A DNA stretch of 64,000 bases from Pseudomonadota bacterium (GTDB lineage: Bacteria > Bdellovibrionota > UBA1018): NCBI GenBank assembly GCA_027485695.1, contig JAIXQO010000002.1:728006-792005 (forward strand), given 5' to 3'. This document shows, in pieces, positions 16,850 to 24,239 of this stretch; within the stretch, counting starts at the first letter, position 1, and each line of letters begins with the position of its first letter. The notes beneath the pieces were generated by a model. The model saw nothing but the letters and a program-made list of their open reading frames with translations. It did no database searches and was not told the DNA's origin. The position numbers and the translations under genes were made by a program.

Positions 16850-17248
16850 CTACTCGAGATCTTCGATGGAATCGCCCAGTTCCACGAGCTCGCCGCTTTC
16901 GCTCTCCCAGGCGTAGATCGTGTCTTCGAGAACGTCTCCACCCTCTTCGTCCGGAAGGAGCACCAGACAATCGCCCTCTTCGCCCATGGCGATGACGAAT
17001 CCGTCGGGCGGAAAATCGTCCCATTTCCGAGCAGACTTGGTTTCTTGGAGGATATCGATCGCGGTCGCGCGACGACGCTCGGGAGTGGTCGCATCGTGGA
17101 AGGGTACAAGTACCCAAATCTCGCCGTCGGCTTCGACGGTTCCGCCATTTGATTTCATCATGAACTGTTTAAAAACAGGCGGAAACGTCACCTCGGCGCG
17201 GGTTTCCGTTTTGATGATTTCTGCGGCATCGATCGAAGGATGAGGCAT
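16850..17248 (-). CDS. SMI1/KNR4-family protein
   Basis: The 132-residue product from ATG 17248 (GAGGAAAC ribosome site) shows the SUKH/SMI1-KNR4 pattern: FPPVFKQFMMKSNGG early, GEIWVLVPF, then GFVIAMGEEGDCLVLLPDE and a closing IYAWESESGELVELGDSIEDL. The family includes immunity proteins of polymorphic toxin systems and also housekeeping members. No toxin gene lies nearby, so immunity is only one option. A longer reading from 17434 would overlap the upstream gene and has no support. Confidence 0.85.
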   Translation of the reverse strand: MPHPSIDAAEIIKTETRAEVTFPPVFKQFMMKSNGGTVEADGEIWVLVPFHDATTPERRRATAIDILQETKSARKWDDFPPDGFVIAMGEEGDCLVLLPDEEGGDVLEDTIYAWESESGELVELGDSIEDLE

Positions 17249-17337
17249 CGGTGTTTCCTCTGTAGACAGGGTTCTAGATACATTCAGTGTATACCGGATC
17301 GGCCCTGGAGTTCGAGTTTTACGTTCAAAAGGCATGG

Positions 17338-18900
17338 CTACCGAATGCTTCCAGGAAGGTCCGTCATGGAACGAATCAATGATTTCCAGCGTGATATGAG
17401 TTCGCCGCGAACGACTTGAATAGGTTCGAGCCACCAGGAAACGAGATGGGATAAGGTACCTTTCTGGCCGCGGTCGGAAATCGCTCTACTACTGCCGAGA
17501 AATGATCGTCGCGGAAATAGATACGGACAAATGGTCGGTCCACTCTCCGCTAAGAGACGAGTGACCTTATCTCCCAAAATCAGATTCTGTTGATGGTTCG
17601 TACGAAAAATGGTCGACTCACGCGACAAAGGGTCGCTTACCTTGGTAAAGAAATTTGCGATGCGCTCGGCATAGTCCATCATGAGACGATCGCTCATATC
17701 GTCCAGCAATGATTGCAACTGTGGGCTCAAAGATTCGGAACTACCGCGCATTGAAGTCAGAAACGGTTTACCGAGCATTGACAAATAGTTCACGCCATTT
17801 ACCCCCGCAACCAAAGGGGGCAAGGAACTTCTTGCCATCAGGTAGTTCCACAAGTTTTGCGTCACACTTCCGACCTCGACGATCACCAATGTTCCAGGTG
17901 CCAGGTTTTTCAAAACGGATGGTAAATGAGGATCAACCAAATTCACGACCTGGATCTGTGACTGGAGCCCCTTTCCATCAACTAATAGTTGAAAAAGCTC
18001 CCACTCCTTTTCATTCAATTGCGAAATCAATGGGACAATCGTTCCACCTGGAGTCGTCACCTTTGCTTTCTGACTCATCCATTTCAAAACAGCTTCAGAG
18101 ATTGTAGCCAATTTCGCCGGTCCGGATGCGTAACTCAATCCATACAACGTCATCACATCGTGATGCCCCAGAGCACTTAAGAGCGTTGCCATACCTTCGG
18201 CCTTATTGGCCAAACTCGGTACAGCGAGAAGTTCATATTTTGCAAAAGCGGCTGGATCCTGAGGGTTCGGGGCATCGTACAAAAAAGGCACCCGATCGAG
18301 CGCGTGAAACGATTTCTTATGTGGATAGATCGGCGCGCCCTTACGATAAATCCTAAGCTCCGGTCCTCGAAACCAGCCGGGCGGTTGAACAACTAACAAC
18401 GCATCAACTCCGATCGCATCCGGATACAGTCCGTGATCGTCTCCTCCGACGATTCCAAGCCGCTGAATTTTTCGTGGACCTGGCCCACGTGCTGGAAAGT
18501 CTGCATCGAGATCCAAGGTGTGCGTGGTCGAATTTAGCGCGGAAATCGTCTGTTCTTCAGCACCCGTCGAAACATACCCGGGCAAGAGTTTGGCTACTGC
18601 TGAGCGCACTTCAGGATGGATATAGAGATGAAACGGACCTAGGTAACCCAGTTCTCGGACGCGCTTCATTGCCAATACCGTACTAGCAAAATGGCCAGTG
18701 CCAGGTGCTTTGGTAAACGCAAAACTGATTTCTGGGAATTGCTGAAGGACCAAGGCAGCAACCCGCCGCTCTTCGGCAGTCGCAACTGGATTCGGGTCAT
18801 CGGCCGCATAGGCGCTTAAAAAAAGCGCCCCAGCTAGAACCCAAACCAGCTGTAATTTCAGTAAAAGCGCCAACCAGGAGGCGCGCGACACCCGAGTCAT
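17338..18900 (-). CDS. Secreted protein with GT-B glycosyltransferase-like features, unknown function
   Basis: The 520-residue product starts at ATG 18900 behind AGGTG (GTG 18906 possible). A signal peptide ends LSAYAADD. The mature N-terminus has PGTGHFASTVLAMKRVRELG, the GxGH plus helix pattern seen at the start of GT-B transferases. Near residue 365, PPLVAGVNGVNYLSMLGKPF resembles the C-terminal donor-binding strand-loop-helix of that fold. Export is odd for a nucleotide-sugar enzyme, so the fold may be reused. No paralogue in the window. Confidence 0.65.
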   Translation of the reverse strand: MTRVSRASWLALLLKLQLVWVLAGALFLSAYAADDPNPVATAEERRVAALVLQQFPEISFAFTKAPGTGHFASTVLAMKRVRELGYLGPFHLYIHPEVRSAVAKLLPGYVSTGAEEQTISALNSTTHTLDLDADFPARGPGPRKIQRLGIVGGDDHGLYPDAIGVDALLVVQPPGWFRGPELRIYRKGAPIYPHKKSFHALDRVPFLYDAPNPQDPAAFAKYELLAVPSLANKAEGMATLLSALGHHDVMTLYGLSYASGPAKLATISEAVLKWMSQKAKVTTPGGTIVPLISQLNEKEWELFQLLVDGKGLQSQIQVVNLVDPHLPSVLKNLAPGTLVIVEVGSVTQNLWNYLMARSSLPPLVAGVNGVNYLSMLGKPFLTSMRGSSESLSPQLQSLLDDMSDRLMMDYAERIANFFTKVSDPLSRESTIFRTNHQQNLILGDKVTRLLAESGPTICPYLFPRRSFLGSSRAISDRGQKGTLSHLVSWWLEPIQVVRGELISRWKSLIRSMTDLPGSIR

Positions 18901-18969
18901 CAACACCTGATCGGAAGGTGGCGACGAGACCTAAAAATTCAGTTCGCCAAAATTCCGTCACATCATGTT

Positions 18970-20574
18970 CTAACGATCGCGCAGGACGACTCGTTTGCCG
19001 TGATTCATGGAACGCGACGAAGATTTCGACGACGAGCTCACGGCGGATTTCTTGCGTTTCACTCGCGAAGCACGCGCGCGACGGCGACGCTCCGGTGGGT
19101 CCCGAATCTCGAGAGTGGCCACACTACGACCACCATCTGCTGGCATCGGCAGGCGAATGAGCGCGCCTTTGCGTAGCTGGGAGTTTTTCGAGAGACCATT
19201 CAGGTCTGCGAGAGGATCGACTTTGATTCCGAAGTGTCGGGCGACTGCTTGCAACGACTGCGGGCGATTCACCCGAAACGTCAGGAACTCAGTGCGCTTG
19301 CGGAACTCTGGGCTGTTGTAGTTCGCGAGGAAACGCTCTTTGGCGCTGACCGGCAGGCGCACCCGGTAATTGCTGGTACCTGGAGGCGTGCACCAACGGA
19401 GTAGTTCCGGGTTCAGGCTTTTGACCGTGTGATACGAAAGATCTGCTGCGCTCGCGATGTGCGTGAGGTCGGCCGGACTCTGAACTTCGAACTCGGCAAG
19501 TTCCTCGCCGACCAGCTCCCCTTGCTTGTTCACGTGAGGCGTCGGAACGGAGCGAGCGAGTGTACCGGGAGTTTTCTCATGTTCAACCACTTGAGAGACC
19601 ACTTCGATATCTTTGCCCACGACCAAGCCTTCGCTCTCGCCTTCGGGTTCTGATTCGGATTCCGCGATTTCACTCGCATTGCCCGGCGTGGCTTCGGATT
19701 TCAGTACGCTCTCGAGCGCCTCTTGAGTTGCCTGCGCGGGTTCTTGAGCCGTTTTGGCCTCTAACTGAACCACTGTTCCATCTGGAGCAAGCGCCACGCC
19801 GGATTTCGGCGCGTCCGAACCGTTTGCATTAAAACCGAAATAAACTCGGTTCTTGGCCACAATCGCAGCAGCCATGATTTTCGGAACATAGTCCCGAGTC
19901 TCGCGACGCAGGAAATTCTGACGAGTCAGGCTCCAGTAGTCGGCAGTGCCGTAACGTTGGATTGCGCGAACGATCTTCATCTCGCCCGAGTTGTAAGCCG
20001 AAGCCGCAAGCTCCCAGCTATCGAACATCCGGTAGAGCTCCCGCAGATATTTTGCGGCGGAATGCGTGGATTTCTCGGTGTCACGACGCTCGTCCACCCA
20101 CCAGTCCACCCGGAGACCGAAACGTCGGCCCGTAAACGGCATAAACTGCCACGGGCCCACCGCCTTTGCGGATGACCGCGCGTGATTGTGGAATCCGCTC
20201 TCGATCATGGCGAGATAGACCAAGTCTTGCGGGAGTCCGTATTGCTTCAAAATCGGACGGATAAAGGGCACGAAAAGCTCGGAACGTTCCAGATACTTCT
20301 CGAAATGTTTACGTCCACGACCCGTGAAATAGTCGACCCAAAACTCGACACGCTCGTGCCCCGAGATCGGGAAATCATAGTCCGATTGACTGACCTTGAG
20401 TCCTTTGATGACAAAAGAATCATTGCCAAGTACTTGCGCGTTCAGAGGCGCCTGCGCCTTTTCTGAAGAGCGCTCATCGGACGCGGAGCGCGTGGATTTT
20501 GGAGTAGAAGAACAAGAGGCAGCGGTCAAGGAGAGGACGACCGCGGAAAAGACAAAAGGAAAGGTTTTGGTCAT
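18970..20574 (-). CDS. Membrane-bound lytic murein transglycosylase, MltD type with LysM-like repeats
   Basis: From ATG 20574 the protein is 534 residues and begins with a lipoprotein signal (LSLTAASC, lipid Cys 21). The transglycosylase domain holds the catalytic Glu in LAMIESGFHNHARS at about residue 125, followed by KAVGPWQFMPFTGRRFGL and SAYNSGEMKIVRAI. A low-complexity Glu/Ala/Thr linker leads to LysM-like peptidoglycan-binding segments ending IRLPM and a basic tail. It cleaves peptidoglycan from the outer-membrane side. Upstream in-frame codons to 20712 lack a signal peptide and were dropped. Confidence 0.9.
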   Translation of the reverse strand: MTKTFPFVFSAVVLSLTAASCSSTPKSTRSASDERSSEKAQAPLNAQVLGNDSFVIKGLKVSQSDYDFPISGHERVEFWVDYFTGRGRKHFEKYLERSELFVPFIRPILKQYGLPQDLVYLAMIESGFHNHARSSAKAVGPWQFMPFTGRRFGLRVDWWVDERRDTEKSTHSAAKYLRELYRMFDSWELAASAYNSGEMKIVRAIQRYGTADYWSLTRQNFLRRETRDYVPKIMAAAIVAKNRVYFGFNANGSDAPKSGVALAPDGTVVQLEAKTAQEPAQATQEALESVLKSEATPGNASEIAESESEPEGESEGLVVGKDIEVVSQVVEHEKTPGTLARSVPTPHVNKQGELVGEELAEFEVQSPADLTHIASAADLSYHTVKSLNPELLRWCTPPGTSNYRVRLPVSAKERFLANYNSPEFRKRTEFLTFRVNRPQSLQAVARHFGIKVDPLADLNGLSKNSQLRKGALIRLPMPADGGRSVATLEIRDPPERRRRARASRVKRKKSAVSSSSKSSSRSMNHGKRVVLRDR

Positions 20575-20766
20575 GGATTTCAATGGACGAGGTTCCTTCC
20601 TACTGGAAATGAATGGGGCGCGCGATGCGCGTGGGGAAGGTAACCCGACTTCCCGATAAAACTGAGGCCTATGAACTCCCTCTAGTATCGGGTTTTGAGC
20701 GGCGTCTTTCAAGGAAGGATCGTGTCTGCCCCGAGTTTCGACTCAAAGATTCGTCAAAGATTCGAC

Positions 20767-20982
20767 TCACTCTGCACGATTCACGAACGATGAAGGCTTG
20801 CGATCGCCGAAACCTTCGAGCCCCATTTCAGGCGAAGAGAGCTGCTCAAAATAGGCGCCTCGTCCCTGGGGGTCTTGCGCTTCCATGGGAGCATCTGGCT
20901 CGACTAACCTGCCCAGCCAGAGCAACGCTAAAACGCCTAGAATACTGAAGATGAAACAATTCCGTCGAAACACTCTGTACAA
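20767..20982 (-). CDS. Possible small membrane protein
   Basis: The 71-codon frame has a single hydrophobic helix (CFIFSILGVLALLWLGRLV) and a polar tail rich in Glu, Gln and Pro. The only upstream starts are TTG or GTG, and the ribosome site is weak. The 591-base gap between mltD and the DUF507 gene otherwise contains no convincing gene. Its position before mltD and the plausible topology favour a real gene, but composition alone could explain the frame. Confidence 0.35.
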   Translation of the reverse strand: MYRVFRRNCFIFSILGVLALLWLGRLVEPDAPMEAQDPQGRGAYFEQLSSPEMGLEGFGDRKPSSFVNRAE

Positions 20983-21165
20983 GAGGTCTGCAAACGGTGC
21001 ACCAAATGTGAATTTTTGTTAATTTTTTCAAAACCCTGATAATTCAAAGGGTTAGCACAACTAAAAACGAACTAAAGCCATGACCCACTGTCTAAGCACG
21101 CGACAGTACCCCTTTTGGGCAAGGCCGTTCGGGGCAGTCTGGAGAGTCTACGATTGGAGTTGAGA

Positions 21166-21615
21166 CTAGGTGATGTTTTGAGGATTGAAGGTCTTCACCC
21201 AATCCACAATCATTTTCTCGAGATCTTCGTCGGTCTCATAGACCTCGTCGATCGACGGCGAACGCATCAAGTAACTGACGATCATTCCAGCCACTTGTTT
21301 CAGCGGCTTGATGAAATAGAACCCATTCAGCTCATCGTCGCCGAAACTCGCTCGAACAATCGCGCGGGCCGCCTTGTAAGCGTCGGATTCGGTCATTTGA
21401 GCATCATTGATCTGCTCCGCTTTTGCGCCCATTTTTGCGAGGGCTTTCTCGCGAAGGTCTTCGTCCGTCATGATGTAGGGACCGACCAGCTGATAGACTT
21501 CCTCGAAAATTATGCTTCGAAGCCGAGGTGGAAACGCAATGGACTTTTGGTTTTCCAGGCGAGTAGCGATCGTCTTGCAAAGCGTTTTTACATACTCTTT
21601 TCGGGTGGGCGTCAT
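21166..21615 (-). CDS. DUF507-family protein
   Basis: The 149-residue cytoplasmic protein has the DUF507 character: basic helical N-terminus (TRKEYVKTLCKTIATRL), then RSIIFEEVYQLVGPYIMTDEDLREKALAKMG, and a helical Asp/Glu-rich C-terminus (EVYETDEDLEKMIVDWVKTF). The function of DUF507 proteins is unknown. It follows murJ by 98 bases on the same strand. I base the family name on memory of the pattern only. Confidence 0.7.
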   Translation of the reverse strand: MTPTRKEYVKTLCKTIATRLENQKSIAFPPRLRSIIFEEVYQLVGPYIMTDEDLREKALAKMGAKAEQINDAQMTESDAYKAARAIVRASFGDDELNGFYFIKPLKQVAGMIVSYLMRSPSIDEVYETDEDLEKMIVDWVKTFNPQNIT

Positions 21616-21713
21616 GTTAATTCGAGTCTAGCCTCAAAAGAAAGCAAGAGCGAAGCAGAAAAGCATCGAGTCCATGGTTTTTTTTAGTTTTTTCAGTGCC
21701 ATGAACGCCCGTT

Positions 21714-23387
21714 TTAACGGCGGAATACGCGAGAAAACAGGCGCCCGGCCCGGCTGGCCGCCCAATCGAACGCTTGAGCGGTATCGCGAATTCCCAGCCC
21801 TTTGCCGATGACTCCGATCGCCCCGACCCCAATACAAACCTCGGCGCCGACCAAGATCAAGCGAATGGTCGTGCCGCTCGAGACAGCATCTCCGATGAAA
21901 TGAGTCAGCGCTAAATCCGCTCCGTAAACAACGGCGCCCATAAAACTCGCGACGAACAATTGCTCCAGGAATGCGCGGAAACAAGACCGGATATCGACGT
22001 ACTCTCGCAAGAGCACAAAAAGATAAGTCGAGTTCACGAACGCAGCGATCGAGGTCGCAAACGCCAGGCCCATCGGTCCGAAATGACCGATCAAATTCAC
22101 GCCCGCGAAATAAGAGATGAGGATCGTGAACAGACTCGAAACCACCGCCTGCTTGGTTTTGCGAGCGGCATAACAGACGGGCACGAGGATTTTTACCAAG
22201 GAGTAAAACGAGAGTCCTACCGCATAGCCTGCGACCACGCGAGCCGTGGCATGGGTATCGTCCGCATGAAATTTTCCATATTGAAAAAGCAGCGCCACGA
22301 CCGGAATCGAAGTCACCGCTAAGCCCACCGATGCTGGTAAATTCACCGCGAGAGCAAAACGAATGGATTTAGTGAGCGTCTCCCGAGCCTGAGCAACCTC
22401 ACCGGCCGCAAGCCTCCGTGAAACCTCAGGCAGAGTAGCAGACGCGAGACTGACCCCAAAAATCCCAATCGGAAATTGCATCAAGCGAAACGCATAGCTG
22501 ATCCAAGTAACCGCGCCTGCACCGAGGCCAGTCGCCAGCACGCTATTGATCAGAACGTTTACCTGAGTTGCAGCGAGTCCCACGATACTCGGAAGCATCA
22601 GAGCCAAGATCTCACCGAGCGCTTTTTCTTGGTGCCAAGGCGGAGCATCCGGGAGCTCTTCACGAGTTTCATAACGGTAGCCCGAACGGTACAAACTCGG
22701 TAACTGAGAGAACGCCTGCACGGCGCCGCCCAATACCACTCCGACCGCCATTCCGACGATCGCTTCTACGCCAAATTTCGGAAGCAGCCACGCAAAAAGC
22801 AGGCCGGTCGCGATGGACGTTATATTAAAAAGCGCGGATGCGAACGCCGGGAGAAAAAACTTACCGCAAGCATTCAAAATACCCATGAACGCGGCCGCGA
22901 GCGACACGAGAGGAAAGAACGGAAACAAAACCTGGGTCATGAGGGTCGTGAGTTTGAATTTCTCCGGTATCTCAGCGAACGACGGCGCGTAGAGTTTGAC
23001 TAAACCCTCAGAGAAAAAAATTCCGATGAGCGCGATGACAGAGCCCATGATGAAGAGCGCGCGAAATACGAGGCCGGCTACGCGCCAAGCTCGACGCTCG
23101 CCATCCCTCACCCTCACACGATGAAAGGTCGTGATAAAAGCGGAGCTGAGCGCCCCCTCTGCAAAAAGATCACGCAGCAAATTCGGGATTCGAAATGCGA
23201 TGTAGAAAGCGTCGGTAAAATGTCCGGCCCCAAAGAAAATCGCGAACACCTGTTCTCGCACGAGACCAGTAATCCGGCTCAGAAAAGTCGCGGCACCCAT
23301 GGCGCCTGCAGATTTAGCTACGGAGTGCGAGCTTGATGACGCCTCTACGCGTCCAGCTTGGCCTCGGGAAAGTTCTTCTTGAGCCAT
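21714..23387 (-). CDS. murJ: Lipid II flippase MurJ
   Basis: MurJ moves lipid II across the inner membrane for peptidoglycan synthesis. The 557-residue protein from ATG 23387 (AAGGA ribosome site) has about 14 predicted membrane segments. It carries the family segment SRITGLVREQVFAIFFGAGHFTDAF and then AFRIPNLLRDLFAEGALSSAFI, with the functionally important Arg residues. A longer frame to 23495 would overlap the preceding gene more and lacks support. A 43-base overlap with the upstream small gene suggests coupling. Confidence 0.95.
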   Translation of the reverse strand: MAQEELSRGQAGRVEASSSSHSVAKSAGAMGAATFLSRITGLVREQVFAIFFGAGHFTDAFYIAFRIPNLLRDLFAEGALSSAFITTFHRVRVRDGERRAWRVAGLVFRALFIMGSVIALIGIFFSEGLVKLYAPSFAEIPEKFKLTTLMTQVLFPFFPLVSLAAAFMGILNACGKFFLPAFASALFNITSIATGLLFAWLLPKFGVEAIVGMAVGVVLGGAVQAFSQLPSLYRSGYRYETREELPDAPPWHQEKALGEILALMLPSIVGLAATQVNVLINSVLATGLGAGAVTWISYAFRLMQFPIGIFGVSLASATLPEVSRRLAAGEVAQARETLTKSIRFALAVNLPASVGLAVTSIPVVALLFQYGKFHADDTHATARVVAGYAVGLSFYSLVKILVPVCYAARKTKQAVVSSLFTILISYFAGVNLIGHFGPMGLAFATSIAAFVNSTYLFVLLREYVDIRSCFRAFLEQLFVASFMGAVVYGADLALTHFIGDAVSSGTTIRLILVGAEVCIGVGAIGVIGKGLGIRDTAQAFDWAASRAGRLFSRVFRR

Positions 23388-23662
23388 CGGTCGATTCCTT
23401 CGTCGATCTTCGAACGGAACGGCAAGGCCAGGAGGCTCAGGTTGGCCTCCAGTCGAACGCAGCCAGGCTCGCAGAAGAGCTGAGCGTTCACCCATTTCGA
23501 ATCGAGCTTGAATGTTTTTGCGTCACTGTCTTTACGCAGATCTACCGGACCAAGAGTGCCTTCTTGCGAGGCCTTGTACTTTTCAATGTCGCGATTGATT
23601 CGATCAAAAACTTCGGCGGCATCGACTCCGGGCAACAGAATTTTGCGTGAATATTTCGGCAT
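23345..23662 (-). CDS. Small conserved protein, possibly PHA-granule-system-like
   Basis: The 105-residue protein starts MPKYSRKILLPGVDAAEVFDRI and ends with a helix (SKIDEGIDRWLKKNFPEAKLDA). The pattern, an N-terminal strand and helix, an antiparallel sheet (RLEANLSLLALPF), then a C-terminal helix, resembles the small polyhydroxyalkanoic acid system family or a reduced SRPBCC-like fold. I would not choose between these. It overlaps murJ by 43 bases. The inverted-repeat element ends 17 bases upstream of its start codon. Confidence 0.6.
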   Translation of the reverse strand: MPKYSRKILLPGVDAAEVFDRINRDIEKYKASQEGTLGPVDLRKDSDAKTFKLDSKWVNAQLFCEPGCVRLEANLSLLALPFRSKIDEGIDRWLKKNFPEAKLDA

Positions 23663-23679
23663 ACCGAAAAAGTGTAGCT

Positions 23680-23725
23680 AAAACGGGGCCAGGGAGCAAT
23701 GGTACAGCGAGGGGCAGCGAGGCAA
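23680..23725 (+). repeat. Left inverted repeat of the four-helix-bundle element
   Basis: Shares, in the same order with the complement of 24192-24239, the blocks AAAACGGGGC, GCAATGG, GGCAG and CGAGGCAA, with a few gaps. The sequence just inward (to about 23745) continues in the same G-rich GGGCAATCGGGCAA style. Confidence 0.65.
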
Positions 23726-23784
23726 AGAGGGCAATCGGGCAACGCGGAGGGCGGAGAAGCATTCGTGAAAGAGTACGCATACCG

Positions 23785-24141
23785 TCACTTTTGCTGCGGC
23801 TGAGTGGCTCGACACAATCGATAAAGTGAACCACCTAGCCGGGACAAGAGTCCATTTAGTTCCGGTTCACTCGCCGGATGAATATCAAAAATTGCTTCGC
23901 ATTCTCGAAACGAGCCAAGCGCAATTCTGTAAAATTGATGCCGCTCTTTTTCGCTGCGACGAGCGGAGCCTTCTTTTAAATTAAGCGCAATTGAGGACGA
24001 AGCCCGATCCAGTTGGTATTTGAGATCAGGAGGAAGCTTGATTTGCCGACAAATTTTTGCGAATTCAACCGCAAGATCATAGGTTCGAAAGCCGGACGAA
24101 AAAACAGGCGGTTGAGAGGTTTGAACTAAAGCATGAGCCAT
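23785..24141 (-). CDS. Four helix bundle protein (S23 / TIGR02436 family)
   Basis: The 118-residue protein matches the four-helix-bundle family: FRTYDLAVEFAKICRQIKLP, then KYQLDRASSSIALNLKEGSAR, then EKERHQFYRIALGSFRECEAIFDI. The family occurs inside 23S rRNA intervening sequences and is structurally related to the accessory protein Avd of diversity-generating retroelements; its biochemical role is unclear. Here it is free-standing, in the same direction as murJ and the biotin-carboxylase-like gene. Flanking inverted repeats set it apart as a discrete unit. Confidence 0.85.
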   Translation of the reverse strand: MAHALVQTSQPPVFSSGFRTYDLAVEFAKICRQIKLPPDLKYQLDRASSSIALNLKEGSARRSEKERHQFYRIALGSFRECEAIFDIHPASEPELNGLLSRLGGSLYRLCRATQPQQK

Positions 24142-24191
24142 AAGGCTTCCGACTAGTGCAATCTTCTAGCCACAACAAGAACACTCACACC

Positions 24192-24239
24192 TTGCCTCGC
24201 TCACTGCCTGATTGCCCCATTGCCACTATGCCCCGTTTT
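24192..24239 (-). repeat. Right inverted repeat of the four-helix-bundle element
   Basis: Complement of the left repeat with the same ordered blocks. It supplies the last 12 codons (KTGHSGNGAIRQ) and the TGA of the biotin-carboxylase-like gene ending at 24201, so the element sits exactly in phase at that gene's 3' end. Confidence 0.65.

Larger units (their letters stand above)
23680..24239. mobile_element. Putative IVS-like element: four-helix-bundle gene between imperfect inverted repeats
   Basis: A 560-base unit is bounded by AAAACGGGGC (23680-23689) and its complement GCCCCGTTTT (24230-24239), with further matching blocks inward. It carries one gene of the S23/four-helix-bundle family, which is known from intervening sequences in 23S rRNA genes. 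IVSs in rRNA have terminal inverted repeats that form a stem; the same layout here sits between protein genes. No transposase is visible, and target duplication is at most a base or two. Calling it mobile is inference from structure. Confidence 0.5.

Noticed and set aside
21034..21055. AACCCT/AGGGTT hairpin downstream of the DUF507 gene
   Set aside because: Six-pair stem with a ten-base loop and only a short T run; too weak to call.
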